A DNA stretch of 39,935 nt, taken from Salinivenus iranica. GTDB taxonomy: Bacteria > Bacteroidota > Rhodothermia > Rhodothermales > Salinibacteraceae. Positions 25,522-32,912 of the stretch are shown here, piece after piece (the first letter of the stretch is position 1; each line of letters starts with the position of its first letter). The notes beneath the pieces were generated by a model. The model did no database searches. It was not told the origin of the DNA and worked only from the letters and a program-made list of their open reading frames with translations. Location: contig NCRB01000021.1 of assembly GCA_002894665.1 (NCBI GenBank), positions 1 through 39,935 on the forward strand, in the 5' to 3' direction. The position numbers and the translations under genes are program-made.

Positions 25522-26643
25522 ATGTCCGATAAGGTTGCATTATCGGACGTTAGGTTTTGCAGCGCCTTTTTCACCGATGTGTCATCCGCCGTGCCCTCTG
25601 ATTCACGCCCTCACCCTGACAGCTCGTCCAGTGCCGCCGACGAAGAGCCGCGGACACTCTCGGTAGAATCCACCGACGACTCAACGCTCTCCCGGCAGGC
25701 GGAAGATGCCGAACGAGCGCGGGCGTTTGCCGAACAGGCTCGGGCCGAAAATACCAAACGCGCCTACCGCGCCGACTGGCAGCAATTTCAAGCGTGGTGC
25801 GCAGAACGCGATCACAAATCCCTTCCGGCCTCAACCAAGACCGTGGCTCTTTTCCTGGCGTCGATCGCCGATTCGTACAAACTGTCGAGCCTCGAACGCA
25901 AGCTGTCCGCCATTAGTCAGGCGCACAAGGCGGCCGAACATGAGAGTCCCGCGCTGACGACGGACGAGCCGCTGCATTCGGTGTGGTCCGGAATTGTGCG
26001 CTCGAAGGGCCGCGCCAAAGACAAGGTGGCCCCGGCCCTTACGGAAGACATCCAGCTGATGGTGGACCACCTTCCCCGAACAGACGGCGAGGAAACGCTC
26101 ACGCTCTCGGCCTCCCGGGACCGAGCAATTCTTCTAATTGGCTTTTCCGGGGCCCTTCGGCGGAGTGAGATTGTTGCCCTCACGACCGATGACATCAGCT
26201 TTTCGGCTGATGGGTTGCGGCTCGTCGTCCGCTCCAGCAAGTCCGACCAGGAAAGTCGAGGACTCACCAAAGGAATTCGCTACGGGAGCAATCCCTCGAC
26301 CTGTCCGGTTCGTTCGTTGCGCTCCTGGCTCAACCGGTCGGGGATCGATGAGGGACCGCTGTTTCGTAGCATCGATCGGCACGGGAATATTGGAGATAGC
26401 GCCCTGAGCGGACGGTCGGTGGCGCGCATTGTCAAGCGCTCCGCCAAGCGGGCGGGCATGGACCCGTCACAATACAGTGGGCATTCCCTGAGGGCAGGCT
26501 TTACGACGCAGGCCGCGCGGGCGGGAACGCCTGAGCGGGTCATCATGCGACACACCGGCCACAAGTCCGAGCGCATGGTTCGCGAATACATTCGGGAGGG
26601 ACGTCTCTTCCGCGAAAACCCGACGGAAGACCTCGGCCTTTAA
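25522..26643 (+). CDS. Intact tyrosine recombinase / integrase
   Basis: A 373-residue phage-integrase-family protein. The core-binding domain is about 70-165 (ENTKRAYRADWQQFQAWC). All catalytic residues are visible: Arg213 (GALRRSEI), Lys240 (SSKSD), His321 and Arg324 (SGHSLRAGF), His347 (HTGHKS) and Tyr356 (MVREYIREG). The first 60 residues are Ser/Asp-rich and not family-like, and the ATG at 25522 falls inside a 9-bp inverted repeat downstream of a promoter-like sequence, so GTG 25579 is a plausible real start. It lies 57 bases after the degenerate recombinase. Its stop shares TTAA with the stop of the convergent methyltransferase gene. It probably acts on a mobile or resolvable DNA site; no element boundaries are visible. 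Confidence 0.93.
   Translation: MSDKVALSDVRFCSAFFTDVSSAVPSDSRPHPDSSSSAADEEPRTLSVESTDDSTLSRQAEDAERARAFAEQARAENTKRAYRADWQQFQAWCAERDHKSLPASTKTVALFLASIADSYKLSSLERKLSAISQAHKAAEHESPALTTDEPLHSVWSGIVRSKGRAKDKVAPALTEDIQLMVDHLPRTDGEETLTLSASRDRAILLIGFSGALRRSEIVALTTDDISFSADGLRLVVRSSKSDQESRGLTKGIRYGSNPSTCPVRSLRSWLNRSGIDEGPLFRSIDRHGNIGDSALSGRSVARIVKRSAKRAGMDPSQYSGHSLRAGFTTQAARAGTPERVIMRHTGHKSERMVREYIREGRLFRENPTEDLGL
25524..25548. repeat. 9-bp inverted repeat with 7-bp core at the recombinase start
   Basis: GTCCGATAA (25524-25532) and TTATCGGAC (25540-25548) are perfect inverted arms around GGTTGCA. Arm and spacer sizes match simple tyrosine-recombinase core sites, and also a dimeric repressor operator. 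It overlaps the expected transcription start of the intact recombinase gene. Confidence 0.6.
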
Positions 26644-27581
26644 TTTCCGCCATGTGCGCGGGCGAGCACGTCGAGCTGCCCGGCGTGATAGATGAGGTGC
26701 TCGCCTTCCACACACTGTCGTCTGTCGTCTATCCAATTCGACACGGTGGCGGACGACACCCGGGCATCCGATGCCAGTTCGTGCTCGACGAAATGCAGGA
26801 TGTGATGGAGAAAATAGGCTTCGTCCCCAGCGTATCCTATAGCTCCCTGCGGGTGGACGAGCCAGTCTGAACTCCCGACGTCGAGAAGAGTACCGATTTT
26901 GGGAAGCCACTTCAGCAATTGCCTTCCCGTGTGAGCACCGCCCGTAGGCCCCTCGTCGGTCTGACGAGTCATGCTCTCGTGGTAGTACGTGGTGATCTGC
27001 TGCGACGGAAACTCTGGGCGCTCCGGAAGGAAGCGCGTCCGACCGTCGAAGGTCAGCGGAAAGTACAACACCCCTCCCTCCCTCATCTTCCGACTGATCA
27101 GGCTGAGGGTACGTGGGACGTTCACGAGATCGATAAATGATTGTGCAATAACGGAACTTATAGAACCGTCCGCAGACTCGGACAGGTACTGGGTCGCGTC
27201 CATCGGATAAAAACGAAATAGAATTGACTGCCTCCCCCGCGAGCATCGAAGCTGATCGGAATCCTCCTGGACATCGAAGCCCTGGTCCGTTCCCCACTTA
27301 CGAAGTTTCGTAGCGGCCTCCCCCAACAGCTGAGGCGATTGATCGATCAAGTTGTACCGAATCGACTGGGCCGCCCCCTCACGGAGGGCTTGGACCACTC
27401 GCTGCGCCGTGGGCCCCCGCCCCGCCCCCAGATCGACAATCGAAAGGGCACCGTTCGATTCCCCGGCCAGCCGGTCCAGTTCTTCGATGTATCGATCCGC
27501 TACCCTGCGATTGAGGGCCCGCTCGTCGACGGTTTGCTTGGCTTTGAGGTATCGCGAAAGGGAATACGACGGTGGGATCAT
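26640..27581 (-). CDS. SAM-dependent methyltransferase of the GTP-derived pathway operon
   Basis: A 313-residue class I methyltransferase. Motif I is ALSIVDLGAGRGPTAQRV (about 45-62), LIDQSPQLLGEA gives the acidic SAM-ribose contact, and SVIAQSFIDLVNVPRTLSLISRKMREGGVLYFP fits motifs IV-V. The C-terminal third (HTGRQLLKWLPKIGTLL, YAGDEAYFLHHILHFVEHEL) is not a general fold part and likely sets the substrate, which is unknown. It is the last gene of the operon with the PTPS-like protein 21 bases upstream. It contains an exact copy of the 13-nt motif in its coding sequence. The stop overlaps that of the convergent recombinase. Confidence 0.8.
   Translation of the reverse strand: MIPPSYSLSRYLKAKQTVDERALNRRVADRYIEELDRLAGESNGALSIVDLGAGRGPTAQRVVQALREGAAQSIRYNLIDQSPQLLGEAATKLRKWGTDQGFDVQEDSDQLRCSRGRQSILFRFYPMDATQYLSESADGSISSVIAQSFIDLVNVPRTLSLISRKMREGGVLYFPLTFDGRTRFLPERPEFPSQQITTYYHESMTRQTDEGPTGGAHTGRQLLKWLPKIGTLLDVGSSDWLVHPQGAIGYAGDEAYFLHHILHFVEHELASDARVSSATVSNWIDDRRQCVEGEHLIYHAGQLDVLARAHGGN
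27144..27156 (+). repeat. Dispersed 13-nt motif, copy 4 (inside a gene)
   Basis: TGCAATAACGGAA, identical to copy 5. On the minus strand it encodes SVIAQ of the methyltransferase. Its presence in a coding sequence argues against a purely promoter role. Confidence 0.5.
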
Positions 27582-27602
27582 CGGTCGTAGCGCGCTGGAG
27601 GA

Positions 27603-27986
27603 TTAGGAAAGGTCATCAAGTCTACAGGCGGCCCAGGCGTGGTTATCTTCCCAAATCCGCACCGAAAGGCCCTCGAGGGGCTCCGTGTTCAGCCCTTCCC
27701 GGACCTGTCCCGCGACAATCCGGGCGAAGTGCTCCACACTCGGATTCAACCCCGTGAACGCATCGCAGTCGTTCAGCGTCGCGTCGCGGTATTGGTCCAC
27801 GAGGGCATCCATAACCGACTCCACCTCGGTGATGTCCACCAGATACCCGTTTTCATTCAGCGACGGGCCCTCCAACCGGACCTCGAGCTCGAAATGATGG
27901 GAGTGAAGGTCATTTTCGGGGCCGCAGTCCGGGACCGTAAGGAAGTGCTGGGCAATGAAATCGCGGCGGACCATCAACTCGTACAT
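27603..27986 (-). CDS. 6-pyruvoyl-tetrahydropterin synthase / QueD-like protein
   Basis: A 127-residue T-fold protein. Zinc ligands would be His14 (FIAQHF), His28 and His30 (LHSHHFELEV). Cys21 sits seven residues before the HxH pair, closer to animal PTPS spacing than to QueD. NPSVEHFARIVAGQV and VRIWEDNHAWAACR match the conserved Asn-Pro-x-x-Glu helix and the C-terminal Glu region. PTPS and QueD act on dihydroneopterin triphosphate from GTP cyclohydrolase I. Here the neighbour is a GTP cyclohydrolase II, so the substrate may differ. It is placed 15 bases after the dehydrogenase and 21 before the methyltransferase in one operon. Confidence 0.85.
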   Translation of the reverse strand: MYELMVRRDFIAQHFLTVPDCGPENDLHSHHFELEVRLEGPSLNENGYLVDITEVESVMDALVDQYRDATLNDCDAFTGLNPSVEHFARIVAGQVREGLNTEPLEGLSVRIWEDNHAWAACRLDDLS

Positions 27987-28001
27987 AGGCGGAAAGAAAA
28001 A

Positions 28002-29057
28002 TTAGCGATAGCGCAGGATGGGTTGGAGCAGGGCGGGATCGCCGACATTCAATTCCTGATACGCCCGGGGCGCGTCCGACACCGGATAGGAGTGGGTCAC
28101 GAGTTGCTCGAAGTCATTTGACTCCAGGAGAGCGAGGACGACCTGCATGCGACGCGATTTGGACCACCGCCCCCGGTACTCCGGCGCAATCGTGCTAACC
28201 TGGCTGCTTCGAAGGTCCATTCGCGACCGATGAAACCGCCCCCCGAGCGCCAGCTCGCTTTTCTTGGTGCCGTACCACGACCCAACGACAATGCGTCCAG
28301 CGAACCCCGTACAGGCAACGGCCATGTTGAGCACATCTGGATCTCCACTCACTTCGTACGTGAGGTCCGCCCCTTCAAAGTGCTCAGTGGCCTCCAGGGC
28401 ATCTTCGGAGGATACGCCCAGCGCCTCGTGGAGGGCCTCCCCCTCATCGGGACGGAACGTGTGATGCGCCCCCAGTTCGCGCGCCCAGTTACGTCGGACC
28501 TCGGACGGCTCGACCGAGAGGAGGGTCTCAACTGGATGCCGCGCCAAGAGTGCCGTGGTCAACAGCCCCACCACCCCTTGCCCAAAGACCACAACAGACT
28601 CTCCCACCATCGGCCGGCCATCCATCACAAAGTTCACGGCCGTCTCCACGGCGGGCACTAGTGCCGCTTCTTCGTCGGAAATATCATCCGGGAGGGGCAC
28701 CAGGTCGTCCGGCGAACAGGTGAACACCGAGGTATGCGGCTGAAAGGCAAAGACCCGCGTCCCCCTCCAGTTGCCTGCCACCTCGTCCCCCACCATATCC
28801 ACCGTCCCCACACACGCATACCCGTACGTGAGAGGAAAGTCCAGGGACGCGCCGTCCATAGACGAGAAGGTCGCATCCGCCGGGAGGTCCGCCGGGGCCT
28901 TCCCCTGGTAGATCAGTCGCTCCGTTCCCGGGCTGATGCCCGACAGGGTTGTTCGCACTCGAACCTCCTCAGGGGACGGCTCGGGGACCGGCCCCTCCCG
29001 GACTTTCACACGACCGGGGGCCTCAAACGAAATCGTTCGACGAACGGACGAAGCCAT
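28002..29057 (-). CDS. Zinc-less MDR dehydrogenase, BchC-like
   Basis: A 351-residue medium-chain dehydrogenase/reductase. The GroES-like half has TTLSGISPGTERLIYQG where classical alcohol dehydrogenases have the catalytic zinc Cys; here it is Ser/Ile, so zinc catalysis is unlikely. The Rossmann half has SVVVFGQGVVGLLTTALLARH (GxGxxG). The SGIS-GTE pattern resembles BchC, the bacteriochlorophyllide dehydrogenase, but no chlorophyll genes are nearby. It likely oxidises or reduces a hydroxyl or carbonyl on the operon's product. It lies 18 bases after the cyclohydrolase fusion and 15 before the PTPS-like gene. Confidence 0.82.
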   Translation of the reverse strand: MASSVRRTISFEAPGRVKVREGPVPEPSPEEVRVRTTLSGISPGTERLIYQGKAPADLPADATFSSMDGASLDFPLTYGYACVGTVDMVGDEVAGNWRGTRVFAFQPHTSVFTCSPDDLVPLPDDISDEEAALVPAVETAVNFVMDGRPMVGESVVVFGQGVVGLLTTALLARHPVETLLSVEPSEVRRNWARELGAHHTFRPDEGEALHEALGVSSEDALEATEHFEGADLTYEVSGDPDVLNMAVACTGFAGRIVVGSWYGTKKSELALGGRFHRSRMDLRSSQVSTIAPEYRGRWSKSRRMQVVLALLESNDFEQLVTHSYPVSDAPRAYQELNVGDPALLQPILRYR

Positions 29058-29075
29058 TATTGTTGAGGATGAGAC

Positions 29076-30473
29076 TCAGCGGACGGAAGCCCAGGAGGGG
29101 GTTCCTTCAACGACAAGGTCTTCGCCCAGGGAATGGTAGCGCACACGTTCGAGATGCGTCCCTTCCTCCATTGGTTGGTCGAGAGCGGCGACGCCGCCCA
29201 CAAACTCCGGGGCGATCGTCACAATCACCTTGTTTGCGATGCGCTCACGAAAAAAACTCGTCAGTACCGTGCAGCCGCCCTCCACCATCACACTCTGCAG
29301 GCCGAGCGACGAAAGCCGCCGAAGGACAGCCGGCAGCGGGAGAAGACGATCCGTCGCTGCCTCATCCGACGCATACTCCTCGGCGGCGGCCCGGAAAGGA
29401 ATCACCTCAATGGTCGCCCCGGCCGCCTCCAGCGCGCGTTTCCGGTCGGGCGGCGGGTCGGGCGCAGTGCACACGATGGGGCCAGGGCCGTCCCCGGTCA
29501 GCAGGCGGGCGGACGTCGGCAACCGGAGCGACGAGTCGAGCACAATCGGGCGGGGGTGGGCCCCTTCGCTCCGACGGACGGTCAGGCGAGGATCGTCGGA
29601 AAGCACAGTACCAATGCCCACGAGAATTCCATCGTGCAATGCTCGGAGCTGATGGGTCATCTCGAGCGAGCGGTCCCCGCTTAGTACCATCGGCGCGCCC
29701 TCGGCCTTGGCAATCGACCCATCCAGGCTTTGCGCATAGGTGAGCGTCACAAAAGGCACCTCATGCTCACGCGAAAATTGGCGCGCCTCCGACTGGAGGT
29801 CGGCGAAATCAATTGTGCCGGTGGTTTCCGATTCCGCATGGACCGTTTTCCCGGCGGCTGCCCCGTTCGTCGGTCCCAGGTCGAGCATGTGGCGCATCCG
29901 GTTAACTTTCGTCCGGAGATACTCGGCGTTGTGCTGGTTCACATGCGGCCCAAGCGGGACCCGCTCCTGAACCGAGACCCCGTGCTGCTCCAGACTCTCG
30001 ATTTTCTCCGGATTGTTGGTTAAAAGCCGGACGGAGGAAATCCCAAGATCCTTCAAAATGAGGGCCCCGATAGAGTAGTCACGCTCGTCGGCCTCGTGGC
30101 CAAGCATTCGATTGGCTTCAACAGTGTCATACCCTTCGTCTTGAAGATCGTAGGCCCGAAGCTTATCAAGTAGCCCAATGCCGCGTCCCTCCTGGCGGAG
30201 ATACAAGAGCACCCCTCGCCCCTCCTCCGCGATTTTCCGAAGGGCCGCATCGAGTTGTGCCCCACAGTCGCAGCGGAGCGACCCCAGAACGTCGCCCGTG
30301 AAGCACTCGGAATGGATGCGGACCAGGACGTTGTCGATGTCCTGGACGTCGCCATAGAGCAAAGCGAGATGATCCTTCTCGTCAACACTATTCTGGTACA
30401 GCGACAGGGTAAACTCCCCTTCTTGAGTGGGGATGCGAGTGTCAGTCAGTCGCTGGACGGAGCGAGAAGTCAT
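29076..30473 (-). CDS. GTP cyclohydrolase II fused to a RibD-type reductase (no deaminase domain)
   Basis: A 465-residue fusion. Residues about 1-205 are GTP cyclohydrolase II: zinc cysteines Cys57, Cys68 and Cys70 (SECFTGDVLGSLRCDCG), then YLRQEGRGIGLLDKLRAY and TVEANRMLGH. This domain opens GTP to 2,5-diamino-6-ribosylamino-pyrimidinone phosphate. Residues about 235-465 are the RibD/RIB7 reductase: VTLTYAQSLDGSIA, GILVGIGTVLSDDPRLTVR, RPIVLDSSLRLP, LQSVMVEGGCTVLTSFF. The cytidine-deaminase-like domain of bacterial RibD is missing, as is a RibB domain. The expected product is the diamino-ribitylamino compound, as in the fungal/archaeal reaction order. ATG 30473 is used because family homology begins there; the open upstream extension covers the structured leader. 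It heads the four-gene operon. Confidence 0.9.
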   Translation of the reverse strand: MTSRSVQRLTDTRIPTQEGEFTLSLYQNSVDEKDHLALLYGDVQDIDNVLVRIHSECFTGDVLGSLRCDCGAQLDAALRKIAEEGRGVLLYLRQEGRGIGLLDKLRAYDLQDEGYDTVEANRMLGHEADERDYSIGALILKDLGISSVRLLTNNPEKIESLEQHGVSVQERVPLGPHVNQHNAEYLRTKVNRMRHMLDLGPTNGAAAGKTVHAESETTGTIDFADLQSEARQFSREHEVPFVTLTYAQSLDGSIAKAEGAPMVLSGDRSLEMTHQLRALHDGILVGIGTVLSDDPRLTVRRSEGAHPRPIVLDSSLRLPTSARLLTGDGPGPIVCTAPDPPPDRKRALEAAGATIEVIPFRAAAEEYASDEAATDRLLPLPAVLRRLSSLGLQSVMVEGGCTVLTSFFRERIANKVIVTIAPEFVGGVAALDQPMEEGTHLERVRYHSLGEDLVVEGTPSWASVR

Positions 30474-30474
30474 A

Positions 30475-30602
30475 CGGCAGGGGAGCACCTGCGGTGAGAG
30501 TGACAGAAATGGCGATCGGGCACGCCCGCCCGGCAGGGGTGATTTTGCTAAAGACAGCACGAGCACTATGTCCCCTGCCGCCCCGGTGTTTCCCGTGCTG
30601 TC
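30475..30602 (-). promoter_or_regulatory. Structured leader of the cyclohydrolase fusion operon, riboswitch-like
   Basis: On the minus strand the order is GACAGCACG (30602-30594), CGGCAGGGG (30580-30572), CGTGCTGTC (30561-30553), CCCCTGCCG (30539-30531) and CCCCTGCCG again (30483-30475), one base before the ATG. The first and third segments form a perfect 9-bp stem with CGGCAGGGG in its loop. That loop can pair either with the first CCCCTGCCG, making a pseudoknot, or with the second, which covers the start codon region. The second copy can also pair locally with GCAGG. The pattern suggests alternative folds controlling translation. It lacks the conserved FMN riboswitch sequence. Confidence 0.5.
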
Positions 30603-30859
30603 GAGTTCCTTCGGTCCGTTACAACCCCGATTAATTATCCCATCCAAGCGGGCGAAGCATTTACTTGGGCGTCCGCCCCCGATGCGCAGAGAACCAGTCG
30701 ACCGGTCTCCGGTATGGGAAATTAAGGACCACCTTCCCTAGGTAGCGAACTCTAACTGTTCCTATCCGCGTTCGGTCCCCCACCATCCTTGCCGGGTCTC
30801 CGGCGTTGAACGACCAACGCTCTCCTCGTCCTCCCCTATTGCCGAATTCCCTCTCCTGC
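30603..30859. other. Divergent intergenic region without a recognised gene
   Basis: The rest of the 386-base gap between the cyclohydrolase fusion and the ThiD-like gene. It includes an A/T-rich patch (GATTAATTATCC near 30630) suited to a minus-strand promoter, and TAGGTAGCGAACTCTAACTG near 30740-30760 facing the plus strand. No coding frame, tRNA or clear hexamer pair is seen. Confidence 0.4.
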
Positions 30860-31702
30860 ATGACCTTCCGTCCCATCGCCATTAACGCGCTTTACCCCGG
30901 CATCGGGCGCGGCCTGCGTGCCGACCTACTCAGCGCGCAGGCACTTGGAGGAACTGCCTACTCAGTGTGTACGGCCCACGTGGTCGCCGGGCAGGGCACC
31001 GTCACCGACGTCCTAAACGTGCCGACAGATACCGTGTCCGCCCAATTTGAGCACCTCGCCGCCACCGAAGCCCCAACGGCCGCAAAAGTCGGAATCATCG
31101 GCGACGCCCCCACGGTCGAAGTGACATTCGATCACCTCGAAAACTTTGAGGGGCCCGTCGTTCTCGACCTAACGCTCAGCGGCCCCAGTGGAGAAGACGT
31201 ACTGGGACAAGATGGCCTGGCGGCCCTGCTCGACCACCTCGACCGACCCGACCTCGTCACCCTCCGGCTGAAGGACGCGACCCTCGTCTCGGGTATGGAA
31301 ATCCCCAGCCTCGACGATGCACAGGTCGCCGCACAGCGCGTCGCCCAACAAGGCGCGGAACGCGTCCTGCTCCGCTGCGGCCGCCTCCCAACCCACCACT
31401 TTGAAACCGACTCCTCTCCTCCCAAGTACGCCGTCGATCTCTACTACGATGGCGAAGATTTCGCCTTGTACGAGGCACCGTTTCTTTCTGACCTTGACAC
31501 ATTCCACGGAGCGTCGAGCGGCCTTCTCTTGTCCCTCCTCCACGCCCTCCAATCGGGAACCGCGATGGAAGATGCGCTTCAACAATCCAAGGGGCGCGTG
31601 AGCGAAGCCCTTCACGCCGCTCAGCAAGCCGATGACCCGGCCGGTCCCGCCTTCTTTGACACCCTCCGCACCAAACCCACAGTTGAGGAGACCGACCTCT
31701 AG
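30860..31702 (+). CDS. Degenerate ThiD/PdxK-like kinase
   Basis: A 280-residue protein with the ribokinase-like fold of hydroxymethylpyrimidine (phosphate) kinase. RADLLSAQALGGTAYSVCTAHVVAGQG, AAKVGIIGDAPTVE, PVVLDLTLSGPSGEDVLGQDGLAAL and GAERVLLRCGRL line up with ThiD. Two key places are changed. The N-terminal substrate motif (usually AGSDSGGGAGIQADL) reads INALYPGIGRGLRADL, and the catalytic GTGC reads GASS (HGASSGLLLSLLHAL). It may use another substrate or be a regulatory pseudokinase. It is divergent from the GTP pathway operon and 58 bases before the LacI-type regulator. Confidence 0.7.
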   Translation: MTFRPIAINALYPGIGRGLRADLLSAQALGGTAYSVCTAHVVAGQGTVTDVLNVPTDTVSAQFEHLAATEAPTAAKVGIIGDAPTVEVTFDHLENFEGPVVLDLTLSGPSGEDVLGQDGLAALLDHLDRPDLVTLRLKDATLVSGMEIPSLDDAQVAAQRVAQQGAERVLLRCGRLPTHHFETDSSPPKYAVDLYYDGEDFALYEAPFLSDLDTFHGASSGLLLSLLHALQSGTAMEDALQQSKGRVSEALHAAQQADDPAGPAFFDTLRTKPTVEETDL

Positions 31703-31734
31703 TCCTCACGCTCCGGGTACCGCCCCTCCTTCTT

Positions 31735-31745
31735 CCCCCCCCCCC
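31735..31745 (+). repeat. Run of 11 C before the LacI-family gene
   Basis: Eleven consecutive C bases, 15 bases before ATG 31761. Such tracts can slip and change in length, altering leader spacing. It is also a place where sequencing errors are common. Confidence 0.7.
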
Positions 31746-31760
31746 GACGATATCCGCATT

Positions 31761-32804
31761 ATGCCAAACGACGAGTCCGAACAGGAAAAGACAACCATCT
31801 ACGACGTGGCCGAGCACGCCGGCGTCGCCATTTCAACCGTGTCGCGCGTGCTCAACAACTCACAGGACGTCTCCGAGGAAACGAGGGAAATCGTCCTTGA
31901 TGCCATCCGGGACCTGCAATTTCGTCCCAATCGCACGGCAAAAAGCCTGGCCCAGCGGTCCACGCGAACCATCGCCGTCGCCGTCCCGACCTTCACAACG
32001 CCCTTTCACAACGAGCTCTTGAAGGGCGTTCGGGACCGGCTGGACAATGAGGATGTTGACCTTCTCCTGTGCGACCTGGACTGGGAAGCTCCCAAGGCCA
32101 CCATGCAGAACTTCCTCGAACGCGGCGCCATGGACGGGCTGATCCTCGCCGGGGTGCCTGTGGAGGCCGACGCCGAAGAGTACCTGCGCACACTGGGCGC
32201 GCCGGTCGTTCTTATTGGCGCACAGTGGGACTCGATGGATTGCCTGTACTGGAATGACGAACCCGGTGCAAAGATGGCGGTCAACCACCTGCTCGATCAG
32301 GGGCACAAACGGATCGGCATGATCACCACGCCCCATGCCAACCCGCTCCGCAACGCCCGGATCATCGGATATAAGCAGGCTCTGGAAGCCGCCGGGGTGC
32401 CTTACGACCAATCCCTCGTCGTACACGGCGAAACGCGCAAACACGACGGCTTCAGCGAGGAGTCCGGGTACGAAGCCATGCAACAGCTGCTGGCCCTCGA
32501 CACGCCCGTGACCGCGGTCTTCGCCAGTAGCGACGTCCAGGCCATTGGCGCCTGGCAGGCCATTCGAGAAGAGGGCCTCCGCGTTCCCGACGACTATGCC
32601 CTCATCGGCTACGACGATATCAAAGTGAGCCGGTTTATCGGCCTCTCCAGCATTGCCCAAAACATGCACTACGTCGGAAACAAGTCGACGGACGTCCTAC
32701 TCAGCCGCCTCAACCGAACGGGGACCGAGGAGCCCCTTTCCGAACTCGTCGAGCTAGAGCTGAAGGTCCGCAAAACCAGCACCACGCCTCGCTCGGCCGA
32801 CTAA
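31761..32804 (+). CDS. LacI-family transcriptional regulator
   Basis: A 347-residue regulator. The N-terminal helix-turn-helix and hinge are TIYDVAEHAGVAISTVSRVLNN and FRPNRTAKSLAQRSTRTIAVAVP (about 12-75). The rest is a periplasmic-binding-like effector domain with GLILAGVPVE, GHKRIGMITTP, AVFASSDVQAIGAWQAI and YALIGYDDIKVSRFIGLSSI, ending with the usual dimer region. The effector is normally a sugar or a purine; purC lies directly downstream and a nucleotide-like pathway upstream, so a purine-type ligand is possible but unproven. ATG 31761 starts just before the helix-turn-helix. Confidence 0.93.
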   Translation: MPNDESEQEKTTIYDVAEHAGVAISTVSRVLNNSQDVSEETREIVLDAIRDLQFRPNRTAKSLAQRSTRTIAVAVPTFTTPFHNELLKGVRDRLDNEDVDLLLCDLDWEAPKATMQNFLERGAMDGLILAGVPVEADAEEYLRTLGAPVVLIGAQWDSMDCLYWNDEPGAKMAVNHLLDQGHKRIGMITTPHANPLRNARIIGYKQALEAAGVPYDQSLVVHGETRKHDGFSEESGYEAMQQLLALDTPVTAVFASSDVQAIGAWQAIREEGLRVPDDYALIGYDDIKVSRFIGLSSIAQNMHYVGNKSTDVLLSRLNRTGTEEPLSELVELELKVRKTSTTPRSAD

Positions 32805-32912
32805 CCGGCCCCGGTGTCAAAACGGAGTGGTTTGTGGCCCTCCGGTGTGGGATTCTCCCTTCTTCCCAGTAGGTTGAGAGCACGTTTGCCTCCTGCCTCA
32901 ACGCCTCCCGAC

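Noticed and set aside
25524-25555. Integron attC/attI-like site (GTTAGGT after the inverted repeat)
   Set aside because: GTTRRRY is short and common. There is no integron-type integrase insert, no cassette array and no second core site.
24589-26643. RIT element (recombinase-in-trio)
   Set aside because: Only two recombinases are present, the next gene is convergent and metabolic, and no flanking terminal inverted repeats were found.
30474-30650. FMN riboswitch before the GTP cyclohydrolase fusion
   Set aside because: The conserved aptamer core (GGGGCAGGGTGAAA-type and GGCGGT elements in order) is not present on the minus strand; only loose GC-rich similarity is seen.
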